Notes: generated from the sequence alone by a model not told the origin. DNA of 64,000 nucleotides from Hetaerina americana (GCA_022747635.1 JAKTNV010000062.1:2141964-2205963), one strand, 5' to 3'; shown: positions 46,247 through 59,172, counted from the first letter of the stretch. Numbers and translations are program-made.

Positions 46247-46264
46247 TATATATATATATGTATG

Positions 46265-46301
<37 letters not shown>
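46247..46301. repeat. (TA)n microsatellite
   Basis: TA tract between a LINE 5' truncation and a PLE end. Confidence 0.95.
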
Positions 46302-46304
<3 letters not shown>

Positions 46305-46390
46305 AACACAAATGTAGATTTTCAAACCATAGAGACACAAAGAAAGGACACTCACAATACGTTTCGACCTCACAACAACATATTCAGCGT
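46302..46390 (-). mobile_element. Penelope-like element terminus, short
   Basis: Minus strand: gagtgtcctttctttgtgtc, ctatggtttgaaaatctaca. The ribozyme box is decayed (GAAACGUA in place of GAAACGUC). Confidence 0.65.
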
Positions 46391-46394
46391 AGAC

Positions 46395-48780
46395 AACATA
46401 GAATAGGTAACGGATATAATAATACTAGTAGAGATAAAAGCAGAACCGACGAACTTGGTTATTATTCAGGTATACATGCCACCGTGCAACCATACGGTGG
46501 AAGAGGCCGATAGGACATATGTTCAATAAGAGGACATAATAGAGTGTGTTCCTGCATAAAAAAATTTGATAGTGATGGGGGATTGGAATGCGATAGTAGG
46601 CGAAGGCAGAGATGGTGATGAGGTGGGGGACTACGGTTTAGGCACGAGGATGACCGCGGGGAGAAAGCAGTTGAGGTTTGCAGGAGACATGGGGTTAGTC
46701 ATCACCAACACTTGGTTTAGACACCACAGAAGACGCGGGTATAAATGAAAATGCCAGGTGACTCAGAAAGTTATGAGCTAGATTATATTCTGGTTAGACA
46801 AAGGTTTAGGAAGATTGTGAAAAATGCTTAAAGCTCCCCGGGAGCGGATTCGGACTCTGACCACAATTTAGTGGTTATGGAATGTAGCGGCCGTTTCAAA
46901 AAAATAAGGCAGGGGCGGGGGGTTAGGAAATGGAATGCAGAAGTATTAAATGCTTTGAAATGGTTGGAGTTTTAGCAGTCTGTAGAGAAAATCATGGAGG
47001 ACGGTAAAGAGTTAATACTATCGAGGAAAAATGGGAAAATCTAGAAATTGGGATATAAAAAGCTGCGAAAGAATATATAGGAACCGTTAGCGAGAAAAGG
47101 GCAAGTAAACAATGGATCACGAAGAAGATTATCTAAAAGATAGGTAAGAGGAATATACACAAAGATTTAGGCCAAATGAGTTACAAATTATTTAGATAGT
47201 AAATTGATGCGAGCAAAAAATAAGGCAAAGTAAGCATGGTGGAAGACGCAGTTCGAGGATATGGAAAGTTTACAGAGGAAGAGTGAAATTCGAGCGCTAT
47301 ACAGCAAAGTTAAATTACTATCGGAAAGTAAAAATGAAAGATCTGTACTAACAGTTAGAGATAAGTCGCCTGAGAATAGTTGACACAGAAAGGATCCAAA
47401 AGAGATAGAAGGTATGTATAGGGGAAATGCTAGGTAAAATACGTAGACCAATAAGGTTAAACATAGAGAATGACCTCGATGAAGATAGCTTAGGTCCAGG
47501 CATACTCGACGATGACACAGAAAGGGAATTAATGGAGATAAATGAGGCCATTGGGGTGCATGACATTCCTGCGGAACCACTTAAGATAAAAATATTGGAG
47601 GAAGAGTCTATATGGGCTGATTCGTAGTATCTATAAGAAAGGAATCTGGCCGGAAGAGTATGTGAGATCAGTGTTAGTTCCTATCCTGAAAGAGATAAAG
47701 GCTACATCATGTGAGGACTACAGAGCAATAAGATAGATATCCCACGCAACTAAAGTTGTTCTCAGAATCATAAACAAAAGGATAGAGAGTAGGGCAAATG
47801 ATTACTTAGGGGATGATCAGTTTGGGTTGAGGAATGGGAGAGGTACGCGTGATGCCATTGCAGTAGTGAGATTATTAATCGAGAGGAATAGAAAATACAA
47901 CCAGGAGGTATATGCCTGTTTCGTAGATTTCGAAAAAGCGTTTGATAGAGTGAATTGGGAAGAACTAATGGCTATATTGAAGAAAATAGGGATAGATTTG
48001 AGGGATAGGAGGCTAATTCGCAGCCTGTAAATGTCTCAGGCTGCTCAGGTGCGAGTGGGGAACGGGGAGTCCGGTTGGGCAGTGTTAGGAAGAGTTTTAA
48101 GGCAGGGTTGCCCATAACCACCGCTGCTGTTCAACCTGTATACAGAGGAAATGATTAAAGAGGCATGGGAATAACTGGAGGTTGGAATGAGAGTGGGCGG
48201 GGAATTCGTAAAATTAGTTAGGTTTGTTGAAGACCAAGCTTTGGTTTGTCTGTCAGCCAAGGGATTGCAAGCATTAATGAGTGAATTGTAAATTCATTGC
48301 GAAAGATGTGGAATGACAATCTATATTAATGAAACAAACGTTATGCAATTTTCTAGAAAGAAAAAGACTAAGCTAAACATTTAATTATGAAGGCAGAAAC
48401 CAAAGTACGTGGAGAGGTAGGATAGAGAGTGATAGGCTTTTGAGAGATGTGGTTTTTTGGAGTGAGATGGAGCAGGTGAAATGGATCGAAAGGAAAACAA
48501 ATGAGGAAGTATTTGGTATGGTGGGCGAAGAGAGGGGTTTGAGAGGGGTGTTGATCGGCAGCGGAATGCTAAGACTGTAGTAGAGGGTAGAATTTTAGGC
48601 AAACGATGAGAGAGCCGGAATAGAATAGGGATTTTGGACGGGATGGAGGGAGGAAGGAAGTACACAGAGATGAAGAGGGACTTGTTGTTGAGTAGGATTT
48701 TGGATTTGGTTTTGTCAGGAATACAAGATTTTTATTTGGTAGTAGTGTCCATTCAAAAATGTTCCTTCATGGTGCCCTTC
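46395..48780 (+). pseudogene. RTE-like LINE, endonuclease to 3' end, longest plus copy
   Basis: Plus strand, about 2.4 kb. VYMPPCNHTVEEAD-like start of the remaining endonuclease; GDWNAIVGEGRDGDEVGDYG (46577-46637); NTWFRHHRRRGY; SDSDHNLVVME (about 46850); linker; LGPGILDDDTERELMEIN; RT motif A VDFEKAFDRVNWEELM (about 47925); LRDRRLIRSL; motif C changed from FADD to FVED (about 48225), which removes one catalytic aspartate; MRININKT-like; KRKTNEEVFGMVGEERG; MEGGRKYTEMKRDLL. At least ten stops or frameshifts. Confidence 0.9.
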
Positions 48781-48794
48781 ATATATAGCCATAT

Positions 48795-49200
48795 ATAACC
48801 CTTGCATATATAACATGCATATATAACCCTTCCCAAATCTGCTAGTATAATAGAGGTGAGAACCCGCGAGATGGCGCATATCTGGGTGGCCCAATCATTT
48901 AAACCGCCTGGACTGAACCAAGCTTACTGAACGCATCGTATCGCTGCCTATATATCCCCTCCCACCCCCTTGTTCATTTCCTATTAGTCCCTTACCTCTC
49001 CTTCCCCCACCTCTCCCCCGCACATGTCCTCTCCGCTCTTCCCCGAGAACGCCATTCTGATGACGACGGTCGAGCCGTTGAAACGTCAAAACTACCTATG
49101 TGACTGTCCTTTCTTTGTGTTCCTATGTTTTGAAAATCTACATCAGTGATTATATATATATATATATTTGTGCGTCGCCGAAGAGCGTTTCATTTCGAAG

Positions 49201-49202
<2 letters not shown>
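48795..49202 (+). mobile_element. Penelope-like element 3' end
   Basis: Plus strand: gtataatagaggtgagaacc, catatctgggtggcccaatc, C-rich block, ribozyme-like motif, gactgtcctttctttgtgtt, ttgtgcgtcgccgaagagcg, then TA repeats. Same layout as 19410-19755. Confidence 0.85.
49057..49087 (+). ncRNA. Hammerhead-ribozyme-like motif, ACGU type, best core of its family
   Basis: Plus strand: exact CUGAUGA, one extra C, stem II GACGG/CCGUU with a short loop, GAA-ACGU-C. Confidence 0.6.
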
Positions 49203-49257
<55 letters not shown>

Positions 49258-49375
49258 ATGTGTGTGTGTGTCGTCGTGTGTGTTTGCGTGTTTATATATA
49301 TACACATATATGCATACATATATGTGTGTATATATACACATATATATGTCTATATATGTATATTTATTCATTTAA
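49203..49375. repeat. (TA)n / (TG)n compound microsatellite
   Basis: TA, then TG with a cgtcgtgtg interruption, then TA-rich with cacatata and gcatacat units. Confidence 0.9.
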
Positions 49376-50029
49376 AATCAGGTGCTCTGACTACTGAGAG
49401 AAACGCATGTATAGGGGTTAAATTTGACCCTTCCCAGGTTCTTTTTCTATTTACTACTAAAGGCCTTCTATGGGACAATTTCGCGACATAAATTTTCCAC
49501 GAATCGATTGGTTATTTTGGCACGCTATTTACGTTTCTTGAGTAAGTCGATAAGGGTCGAGGCGTGGGGAAGGGACGACACCCTCGGGAAGGAGGATGGA
49601 AGTGACCCGACTCTCGCGGTTAGATATTCAGACTCTGATTTTGGCACCGACTCAAGCGAATTGGGGCATCGGTCACTTGATACTTCAGTCGGTCTTCCTC
49701 CATGTGCAAGCGTGCAGCGTGAACTTCGCCCAAACCCGATTCCCTTCCAATTCCTGGACGTCCACAGAACCCCTGACAAATCTTCATCCGGTATCAGCCG
49801 GGTGAAGAATTTCAAAAAAGCATACCTTGCTTGTCCCGTTATTATCATAAATTAGGCTAATTGAAATGAAGTTGTGTTTATTCTATTAACATTATTAGAT
49901 CGCTTTAGGATTAGTTTTTCATGAATCCTAAAACCACATAATTTTATTTTCTGAGCCATGATTAATTAAGCCAAGACATAAGATCCTTGAGGTGCTCAAT
50001 GCGCACCTCTTTTATTAATATTTGGCCGT
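49376..50029. other. Unassigned sequence with a 143-codon frame
   Basis: The + strand frame at 49424-49855 has no recognised domain and overlaps a 107-codon minus frame. Codon content does not stand out. Not called as a gene. Confidence 0.35.
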
Positions 50030-50255
50030 TTAGCGCTTGAGGTAGGTTTTAAATGGTCACCCACTCAACACATCGACATCTTTATGCCTCACGCGATAAA
50101 ACACGACCTGAAATCCTACTCTACTGCGAAGTCCTTCTTAATCTCTGTGTACTTCCTTCTTCCCTTCATCCCGTCCAACCTATTACTCCTATCCCCACTG
50201 CGTCGTTTGCCTAACATTCTCCCCTCTATCACAGTCTTCAAACATCCCACTAGGC
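50030..50255 (-). repeat. RTE-like LINE, short 3' fragment
   Basis: Minus-strand match to the 3' UTR and last codons of the family: gaggtaggttttaaatggtc, cttcttcccttcatcccgtc, gtttgcctaacattctcccc read on +. Confidence 0.7.
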
Positions 50256-50575
50256 CGGGAATTACTCAATGGAGCGAAGGTTAAATTACAGACGGAAGCT
50301 CTTGCATATGAATTGGAAGGTGGTCTCTTTGGCAGAGAATATTGAGAAATGCATTTTATCTCCCATCACACTACGGTTGGAGAGATCATGCAAATAAAAT
50401 TAGAAATATTAAGTGCAGAACTGATAGATTTAAGATTTAATTATTCTTACGAATGGTAAGAATTGAATAGCATTGTCTGACCGCGGTAAGGGTAAAAACA
50501 TTTGTTCCATAATTGGTATGGTTGGTATTCACCCCCTGCCACACACCCTAGGGTTGACTTGCAGGGTACTATAAA
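50256..50575 (+). pseudogene. CR1/L2-like LINE, 3' end fragment
   Basis: Plus strand: YSMERRLNYRRKLLHMNWK-like decayed block, HANKIRNIKCRTDRFKI, then the 3' UTR with accccctgccacacacccta, shared with 44570-44600. Confidence 0.7.
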
Positions 50576-50594
50576 ATAAAATAGTCATCAATAT

Positions 50595-51095
50595 TACGCA
50601 TCATAAGAAAGAAAATGCTCGTCAAAACTTTGATATGGAGCGTAGCTATGTATGGCGCGGAAATGTGGAAATGTGGTCATTGAAGTAGGAGGATAGACGT
50701 AGACTGGAGGCTTTTGAAATGTCGGTTTGGAGAAGAATGGAGAAAGTGAAATGGTCAGAGAAGAAAACAAATGAGGAGTTATTTGGTATGGTGGGTGAAG
50801 AGAGGGGTTTTTTGGGAGAAATCCAATGGAGGCAGGGAAAGTGGATGAAGTGGATGTTGACCGGCAGTGGGATGTTGAAGAATATTGCGATTTTGTAGGG
50901 AGAATGTTAGGCGAACCAGGAAAGGACAGAAATAGGTTATAGGGATGTCGGATGGGATGAAGAGAGGATTTGGGAATTGAAGAGGGGCTTGTTGTAATGT
51001 TGAATGTCAGTTTTTTTTGGGAGAAGCAAGGGAATCGTCGCTGTGCCGTTGGCAGTTACTGCCCATCCAAAACATAACCTTAAATGGTTGATTAT
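50595..51095 (+). pseudogene. RTE-like LINE, C-terminal fragment
   Basis: Plus strand: KKMLVKTLIWSVAMYGAE, then a 9-bp duplication (gaaatgtggaaatgtgg), then LEAFEMSVWRRMEKVKWSEK, MVGEERGFLGEIQWRQGKWM. The 3' UTR ends aaccttaaatggttgattat. Confidence 0.82.
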
Positions 51096-51839
51096 CTGTA
51101 ACAATTCACTTGCACCTGTATAATTTAGCGCCATAATGATGCCCTCAGTATTGCAAATATCGTATATCCTTTCAGAAAGTTTTGCCTGCCCTTTATTCGT
51201 GACTCAAGAGGCTCCTAAAGTAATTCCTCCAGAATGTAACCGTCACGTTTGCTATCTTCTCGTGGCGACATTTAAGCAAATCCGACAGATTTGCCTGAAC
51301 CTTTTCCAAATCCTCTAATTAAAGCCCTCCCAAATGGATCTCAAACACTTGCCGCGGATTCCAAAAGTGACCTAAAGCGAAGCGAACTTACGTCCTCTCT
51401 CTCCCTTCCCCCCTTACTTTTCCCCCACAGTTTCATTCAACCCGCCGAAACGAACGCAGTTTCTCTAAGGTCGACTAACATCTTCTCCCGAAGTACGAGA
51501 ATAATAAAGATCGTAGGAAAAGTCATCACTTCATGTGGAGATGCGAAAGCATAGGTAACCCCATCATAAACAAGTAAGTTGGGCATAAGTGGGAGTGGTA
51601 TTCATTAGAGTGATGGCGGAGGAAGGTTTAGACAAGTGTGGAAGTTGGACGAGAGGAATGACACATGCATTTGAGAGCGGAAAAGAGACAATTGACACAC
51701 GTGGTCCGACATAGAGAGGGCAATGGCCGAGGCGGTACCTGGAAGACATCTACTCGGCAAAAGAGGCGCTTGCTAAGAGGGCCCTGGTGTCAGACAGCCT
51801 AATTTAAGATGTAATTAATCGTCAGGCATGATCGAGAGT
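51096..51839. other. Unassigned sequence
   Basis: No recognised element. 51560-51780 is purine-rich and may be decayed LINE sequence. Confidence 0.35.
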
Positions 51840-52235
51840 GGCTCTGCTTATTTCGCAAACTTTGCCTTTAAGGAAGAGTGTAGCCTTAAATTAGTGGCAT
51901 ATAAGGTTTGGCTATGGAGAAGAATGAGAAAATTAAGCAGGGAAATAGAAAGACTAAGGACGAAATTTCACAATAGCATATGCGGGAAGCGAGGAGGAAT
52001 TGGCCGTGAGAAATCCGAAGAAGGAAGATTGATTGGGTGGATGAGAGGGGCACTGGGATTCTTAAGGCCACGGCGAAAGAATAAGCATATGACGAGGGCG
52101 TTTTGGTCGGCGTGAATGCTGGCAGAAGATATGAAGAACTGACGAAGGAAGATTACAAAGGAAAGCCATTGGAAGGCCTCGTTATACCTTGAATGTAATA
52201 TATGTTATGGACCTTCCAAAATCTACCTTTGATTC
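51840..52235 (+). pseudogene. Distant RTE-like LINE C-terminus
   Basis: Plus strand: LVAYKVWLWRRMRKLSREIE corresponds in layout to LEAFEMWVWRRMEKVKWTEK of the main family. Further on are an RLIGWMRG block, a ggaagatatgaagaactgac (GRRYEELTKE) region and a 3' end ccttccaaaatctacctttg like the family's ccatccaaaaacctacctt. Probably an older subfamily. Confidence 0.55.
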
Positions 52236-52675
52236 ATCTGCAAGATAGAAGCCGCCCCGAGGGGATGGGTGACTAGGGCACGTCCCTTACAATCACAAAT
52301 TTCACACATGCATTTACTCATATACACACATTTACACGTATAAATACAAGTCTATTCACATTGTACAGTAATTGATGTCTCACAAAATGACTAAATTATA
52401 GTCTTTAAGTGATTATATTCGGGTGCTTTGGTTGATTTGGATGTGCTCGCGTATGGCGCAAGGGAAGGACTCTCTCAGTGCACCATCACAATGATCTCAA
52501 TCCAGCAATATAATTTTGTGCCATAATAGTTCTCTCTTTTGTGTCAAAAGAAACAGGTAATCTGCACCTTTCTTAAAGATGCTAGGTCTTACTTTCTCTC
52601 TCCGGGAATCAAGGGAAGACGGTACACTACCCTAAGCAACAGCCCTTTCCCCTTCATTGCTTGCTTTTGGCCGTT
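52236..52675. other. Unassigned sequence
   Basis: Nothing recognised. The region ends at a large microsatellite. Confidence 0.4.
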
Positions 52676-53894
<1,219 letters not shown>

Positions 53895-54255
53895 CCCCTC
53901 TTCCGCGGCCGGGCAATTTTATTCTGATCCCTTATCGTTTATGGAAAAATTACATCTTAAACTTATTCCGTTCCACTCTTCATCACTCCTATTTTAATCG
54001 ATGTTATCTCTCCAACTGTGATACGGATGGAGTAATAATACATTTTCGATACCATCACTGCTACAGAGACGTCCCAATTCAAATGCCAGAGCTTCACTCT
54101 GTAATTTCACCTTCGCTCCTTTGAGTGGCTCCCAGCCTTACTCCTCCATTAATATTGATACGCTATTAAGTTTATCATAACGACGTTTTGCAAATCTAGC
54201 TCCACTACGCCGTGCGTGATCCAATTCGGCAATAAATCCCAGAATTCATCACTTT
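53895..54255 (-). repeat. CR1/L2-like LINE, decayed C-terminal fragment
   Basis: Parallel to 12440-12840 on the same strand: shared ctgatcccttatc, tggagtaataatacattt / gggggtaataatacattt and gctattaagtttatcataac / gctaagtttctcatgataac. Minus-strand reading includes TIRDQNKIARP. Confidence 0.6.
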
Positions 54256-54904
54256 GCACTTTTTAAAATTTTATTCTAATTGCCAAGTGTCACATCACTG
54301 TATTCTGGATTCAGACGGCAATAAATACTTCTTATATCGTCGAGAAAATACAGACACGTGACACAGAATCTCCAGAGAGGCAAAATGGTGGTGGTGAATT
54401 GGGGACACCCCCCACCTTTTAAAGACAGTCCTGAGAGATAGCGATGGCGGTGACCACTGAGGGGGTTTGTCAGTACGGCGGCCACCACCGGAAAGAATTA
54501 TGGGAAATTAATTTTATCCATCAATAATCCGCAATGATTTCCTCTGGATCTGAGTGTCCGCTCAAAGAGATGTCTTCGGGACGCTGAGTCCATTGTCAAT
54601 GTGTTCATTGCCCATCGACGTTGTGATCAAGGGCGCAGTTGAAAGGATGCGTATTTCGGTATCTGCAATCGGAATATGTTCAATGTTGGATACGAATTCG
54701 ATGCTGATGTCTCGGATGATGAATCCTTTTCACGCGCAATCCAACTATTCCTCTCGACTTTCGATTGTTGCGTAGGCGTCCTTTGTTTTTGATGTCGTCA
54801 ACGGAAGTCTTCACGCTCGAATTCACACGAGCGTCTGGCGGTCGTTGTGTCGAATTCCTTTTATCCGTTTCAGCAGAAGAGAAGGACGTCGTATCATTGA
54901 GCAC
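54256..54904. other. Unassigned sequence
   Basis: Nothing recognised. Short frames without domains. Confidence 0.4.

Positions 54905-54972
<68 letters not shown>
54905..54972. repeat. (TA)n microsatellite
   Basis: Pure TA, directly before a ribozyme-bearing terminus. Confidence 0.95.
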
Positions 54973-54976
<4 letters not shown>

Positions 54977-55180
54977 TGGGCTGACACAACATAACACAAA
55001 TAGAAAAGAATAGACACATATAAAAGAACACTTACACGGTAAATTGTTCGAGCTTTCGGCCCTCTCAGGGGCCTTCTTCAAGAGAGACTGACAATATGCT
55101 ATGGATCAGGAGAGGGGAAAGAGTTATGGGCGTGGAGGGGAGGTGTGGAGGGGAGGTGTGGAGGGAATGCTGGGAGGAAA

Positions 55181-55183
<3 letters not shown>
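54973..55183 (-). mobile_element. PLE-type terminus with AGCU ribozyme family
   Basis: Minus strand: the ribozyme-like motif is followed by cgtgtaagtgttcttttata and tattcttttctatttgtgtt, the same order (ribozyme, agtgt-ctt block, tttgtgt, TA tract) as in the other PLE ends. The upstream part (55090-55180) is G-rich and may be the rest of the 3' region. No coding part. Confidence 0.55.
55050..55082 (-). ncRNA. Hammerhead-ribozyme-like motif, AGCU type
   Basis: Minus strand: CUUGAAGA (a CUGANGA relative), stem II GGCCC/GGGCC perfectly paired, GAA-AGCU-C. Confidence 0.5.
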
Positions 55184-55239
<56 letters not shown>

Positions 55240-55265
55240 CGTGTGTGTGTGCGTGTGTGTGTGTA
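55184..55265. repeat. (TA)n(TG)n microsatellite
   Basis: TA tract then GTGTGCGTGTG. Confidence 0.95.
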
Positions 55266-55589
55266 CATGCGTATTATCAGTGTTTCAATCCTAAGGTGGG
55301 CTTCATGCAGCCCTCCATTCTTCCCTAATTGGTGGTAATTCCCTCACCATCTCTTAGGTTCTCTGTTTTTAGTCCTTCTTATCTTGCCCTATGTACGAGG
55401 ATAGGATGAAACTAATTCACAAATGCTGTGACTGCAAACGAAATGACCACAAACGAAATGACCTTCAGAAGTACTTTTGGCGGCATGTGGAAGTAACATT
55501 TCCCCTCTGTACGCATGCGCAAGTTTGAGGTCGTTGCATTCATCCGGTGTATTTCGAGAAGCGGAAGTATTGAGACGTGTTCTTGTGCT
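55266..55589. other. Unassigned sequence
   Basis: Probably the 5' UTR of the mariner remnant from about 55480. No inverted repeat recognised. Confidence 0.35.
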
Positions 55590-56265
55590 GTATTAACGCA
55601 AGTTGAACAGCGTGCTGTTATCGAATTGATAATTGCTGAAAAAGTGACTGCTGCTGAGATTCATCGCCGTTAAAGGCTGAGTATGGTGACGATGATGCTG
55701 TCGATAGGTCTACTGAAGAGAATCGATGGGTAGTAAAATTTCGGGGTTGCGAGCCTGGAAAAGCCATAATTATTGATGGAACACGCAGAAGACGTCCGAT
55801 CACTGCGACAGACGATAAACATCGCAAACTCGTCGAAGATTCAAAATGACCGACGAATCACTCAAAAGCGTATTGCACACCATATTGGAATATCCAAGGA
55901 AGAAGTTTGTCGCGCTTAAGGCAGCCTGGCGCCAGTAAATTGGCGCCAGCATGGCTACAACGCTCGTCGACACACCCCACACCCCGCAACTGGAGAGGCC
56001 CTGCGAAACCAATAGAAATTCGAACCGATTCCACACCCTCCTTCTTCCCTCCATCTTGAGCCTTGCGATGTTTATTTTTCCACTCAACTCCAGAGGCACC
56101 TCAAGGGTAATCATTACACCTCGGACGACGAGGTGGAGGCAGCTGTCAAAGTCCTGGAGTCGAGAAAGGTCGGAAGAGTTTCTCAGTGACGGAATGGAAA
56201 AACTTGTTGCACGTTGGGAGAAATGTGTGTTAGCCTTGATGGTGACTGCGTTGATAAAGAAAGAT
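55590..56265 (+). pseudogene. Mariner-type transposase remnant, subfamily D, internal deletion
   Basis: Plus strand: LTQVEQRAVIELIIAEKVTA, AEIHRR (55597-55675), a frameshifted middle with KFRGCEPGKAIIIDG-like sequence, then NDRRITQKRIAHHIGISKEE (about 55845-55905), the helix-turn-helix half of the DNA-binding domain. After a deletion near 55920, the end of the catalytic domain is seen: LEPCDVYFS (third aspartate) and QRHLKGNHYTSDDEVEAAVK, then RWEKCVLA. D1 and D2 are missing. Distinct from subfamilies A-C. Confidence 0.8.
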
Positions 56266-56349
56266 ATGACTTTGAAACTCAATAATAGTACTTTAATGTA
56301 CTTTTTGCTTAATCTTGCTATTTGTTTTTGTTCGCGTTCTACAAACACA

Positions 56350-58490
56350 TGCGTGCAATACTCTTCAACCTACCCACGTACTAGTCCCTTGGCCTTCCTG
56401 GTGGAATCTTTCCTTCTATTTTCCCTTCTTTTTTATTCCTAATCAATCCATTGTGCCTCAATATGTGTCCGATCCATCTATTTCTTCTTTGTCCTAGAGT
56501 TCTCCGTATGGTCCTATCCTCTTCTGATCATCCATACATCTTCCTCGTTCATCACTTTGTCCGTCCATTTAGTCAATTCAGCATTCTCCTCCAGCACCAT
56601 GTTTCAAATGCCTCTATCGTTCGCTTGTCCACTTTTCATATTTTCCAAGTCTCCTAACCATAGAGCGCCATGCTCCCTTGACGAATCGCTCCCTTGTTTC
56701 CAGCCTTAGGTTCTTTGAGCATAGTAATTGCCTCTCCTTCATGAATGCGTTCTCAGCTTGGGCTATTCTTTGTTTGATATCGGTCGAACTTCTTCCATCC
56801 TATGCTTTGCTGCTGCCCAGGCAGATGAAGGTTTGCTCTAGTTTGCCCACTTGCTCTAGTTTCATCCCTCGAATTGTGATTCCTGCTTTCAGCTTCTCTC
56901 TTCCGCACACAAGGATTTTAGTTGACTTCTTGCTAATGCTCATATTATATTCCCTCAGTACTTGGTCCATAGCACTTAGAGTTGCTGATTCTTGTAGAGG
57001 TTATGGGCAATTCTTCGGTCGTTGTAGTACAATCCAAGCGCTTCTACTTTCTTGAACATTTTGTTCCATTGGACATCGTCGAAGGCCTTCTCCAAGTCCA
57101 CGAATGCCACATACAATGGTTTGTTTATATGGATCCATTTTACGGCCAGTACCCTCAAGCTGAGAATTGTCTCTCTTGCTCCTTGGTTTTCCCTGAATCC
57201 GAATTGGTTTTCTGAGAGGTTTCCTTCTATCCTTCCATCTAATCTTTGGCTGATTATTCGAGTAGTTTTTTTCGATACGTGAGTAGTCAGGCTCAGTGTT
57301 CTGTATTCTTCTTATTTATCTGTTCTATGTTAATTCGGTATTGCAATCATTACACTCTTCTCGGAGTCCTCAGGTAGTCTTCCACTGCCGTAGATACCTT
57401 TCATTATTTCAAATAGGGTATCCTTTGCATTGCCCCGAGTGCTTTGGTAATTTCTCCGTTTATTTATCAACTCCCGGTGCCTTGTTGCTCTTCAGACCTT
57501 CCACGGTTCGGTCGAATTCACTTCAAAGAATATCCGGGCCCCGTTCGTCTTCTTCTATCACGCTTTCTTCTTTAAGTAAGTCACGTTCAAGTCGCTCGGG
57601 CCCTTGATAGAGATCTTCAATGTATTTCTTCCATCTATTCCATATCTTCATCTTTTGTCAGTATCTTTCCATTATAATCTCGGACGTTGTGGTATTTTGT
57701 TTTTCTTTCTCAGAATTTTGTCTTCACAAGCTAATAAGCAGTTTCACTGTTTGCCTTCCTTCTTTTGTCATTGATTTCCTCGAAGCAGCTTTATATCTAC
57801 TCTTCCTTGGCTTTCTTGCACTCTCGTATGATTTGGGTTCGCAAATTCTGGCAAAGAGTTACCTCTGTTTGATTCCTTAGATTCTGGTATTTTCTTTTTT
57901 CACTATGAGGTATCTTATTTGAGCTGTTGTCCATGGTCATTTGGTTGGCACCGTCTTACTCATGAGTTGCCCATCTGCAACTTATGTTATGATATTGTTC
58001 ATATCTTTTTATCGTCCTTCTCTGATAGCCGCTTTTATCCCTGCTAATTTTCTGTCAATGGTCCTGGTGAACTTTTTCTTAGCCGCTTCTCTTCTTGTAT
58101 TTTTGTACTCCATCCATTTTGGGTTCCTGTGTCACTTTCTTGACTTTCTTGTATCGCAGTTGGCTGTCCATGGCCACCAGGTTGTGATTGCTATTTATAT
58201 CTGCGCCGCGGTAGCTCTTGCATTGCTTCACTTGGTTTCTGTATCTCGTTCTCACTAGGGTGTAGTCAATTTAGTATCTTTCCCTGTCCCCTTGCATATT
58301 CCAGGTGTATCTCCTTCTCCGATGTTGCTCAAAGAGTGTTTTTGCCACTACCATGTCCTTCTAGTTTCTATCAGTCTTTCTCCCTTGGGGTTCTCTTTTC
58401 CCAATCCGAAGTATCCCACGCTCCTTCCCTCTCGGCCCTCTCCAACCACAGCGTTCCAGTCTCCCATCAAGATTAGGTTCTCCTTCCCTT
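56350..58490 (-). pseudogene. Second RTE-like LINE subfamily, RT and endonuclease, split by a SINE
   Basis: Minus strand. Endonuclease: NLILMGDWNAVVGEGREG, YFGLGKENPKGERLIE (58490-58350). Linker and RT: RDLLKEESVIEEDERGPDIL, FDRTVEGLKSNKAPGVD (about 57560-57450), motif A VAFVDLEKAFDDVQWNKMF (about 57110-57050), LYYNDRRIAHNLYKNQQ. Post-RT: YNMSISKKSTKILVCGREKL, GITIRGMKLEQVGKLEQTF, SSTDIKQRIAQAENAFM, and a late block RTLGQRRNRWIGH-like. The FADD motif is not readable, with many frameshifts. The rest of the endonuclease continues beyond the SINE at 58823-59030. Confidence 0.8.
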
Positions 58491-58502
58491 TTGATGCTCC
58501 TA
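58491..58502. repeat. Target site duplication, copy 1
   Basis: ttgatgctccta, repeated exactly at 58811-58822. Confidence 0.85.
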
Positions 58503-58810
58503 GTAGTAGTAGTTTTGAGGGGAGGCGACCGACAGCTAAGGTCATTTGCGCCATAGGGGATGGACAGGAAAGGATGAAGGGTGGAGAGAAACCCGGCGTC
58601 GGCATTAGCCTACTCTTTACGAAAGGCGCCAAGGGGTCCGCAGTTTAACGTCCCATCCGACGGACGGCGTACTCCCTCAAAGTGCCCTCCACAAAGCACC
58701 TCAAGTAGGGATCGAGATACCTCTGAAAAATATTCAACACCGCCGGGATTTGAACCCGCGCCCTCAGGGTGGGAAGCCAGTACGTTAGCCCCCGCACCAT
58801 CTCGATCCCC
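58503..58810 (-). repeat. tRNA-derived SINE, family 4, inserted in a LINE endonuclease
   Basis: Minus strand, about 308 bp. tRNA-like head: ggggatcgagatggtgcggg, then cttcccaccctgagggcg and B box CGGGTTCAAATCCCG. The anticodon region resembles tRNA-Gly(CCC). The body runs to an (ACT)n-like tail (tagtagtagtagt on +). Exact 12-bp duplications flank it, so it entered by target-primed insertion. The tRNA head continues into SINE body, so it is not a functional tRNA. Confidence 0.88.
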
Positions 58811-58822
58811 TTGATGCTCCTA
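58811..58822. repeat. Target site duplication, copy 2
   Basis: Exact copy of 58491-58502. Confidence 0.85.
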
Positions 58823-59030
58823 TAACTCCCTCCAGTTGTTCCTAAACTTCTTCTATTTCCTCTTCTAAATGGCTGCATGCTGGCATACACACCTGCACTA
58901 TCAATGTGCCTGTAGGCTCTCCCTCTTACCTTATCGTCAAACTCCTCTCACTGTATTGCCAGCATGATTTCACTCTTCTTGCCCATTCCTTCTTGAATAC
59001 AATGCCTACTCCTGCAATTCTCTGTTCGTC
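58823..59030 (-). pseudogene. Second RTE-like LINE subfamily, endonuclease N-terminal side of the SINE
   Basis: Continues the endonuclease of 56350-58490: FRRGNRRSLGTTGGSY- and an EPTGTLIVQVCMPACSH block (about 58920-58870), equivalent to the EPTNLVIIQVYIPPSNH of the main family. A GVGIVFKKEWARRV-like block sits at its left end (about 59010-58970). Confidence 0.7.
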
Positions 59031-59037
59031 TCCTGAG

Positions 59038-59080
59038 TGTGTATATATATACATGTATATAGTATATATACATGTATATA
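59038..59080. repeat. TA-rich microsatellite with catgtata units
   Basis: tatatacatgtatatagt and its reverse complement. Confidence 0.9.
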
Positions 59081-59172
59081 CGCTCTTCGGCGACGCACAA
59101 ATATATAAAAACACAGATGTAGATTTTTAGAATATAGAGACACAAAGAAAGGACAATCACAATTTGTTATTT

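Noticed and set aside
46355..46390. Hammerhead motif in the short PLE end
   Set aside because: The box is GAAACGUA and the CUGANGA half is missing.
49424..49855. 143-codon + strand frame
   Set aside because: No recognised domain, and an open antisense frame is equally long in places.
58735..58810. Possible tRNA-Gly gene
   Set aside because: The tRNA-like part runs directly into a SINE body with target duplications, so it is a SINE head.
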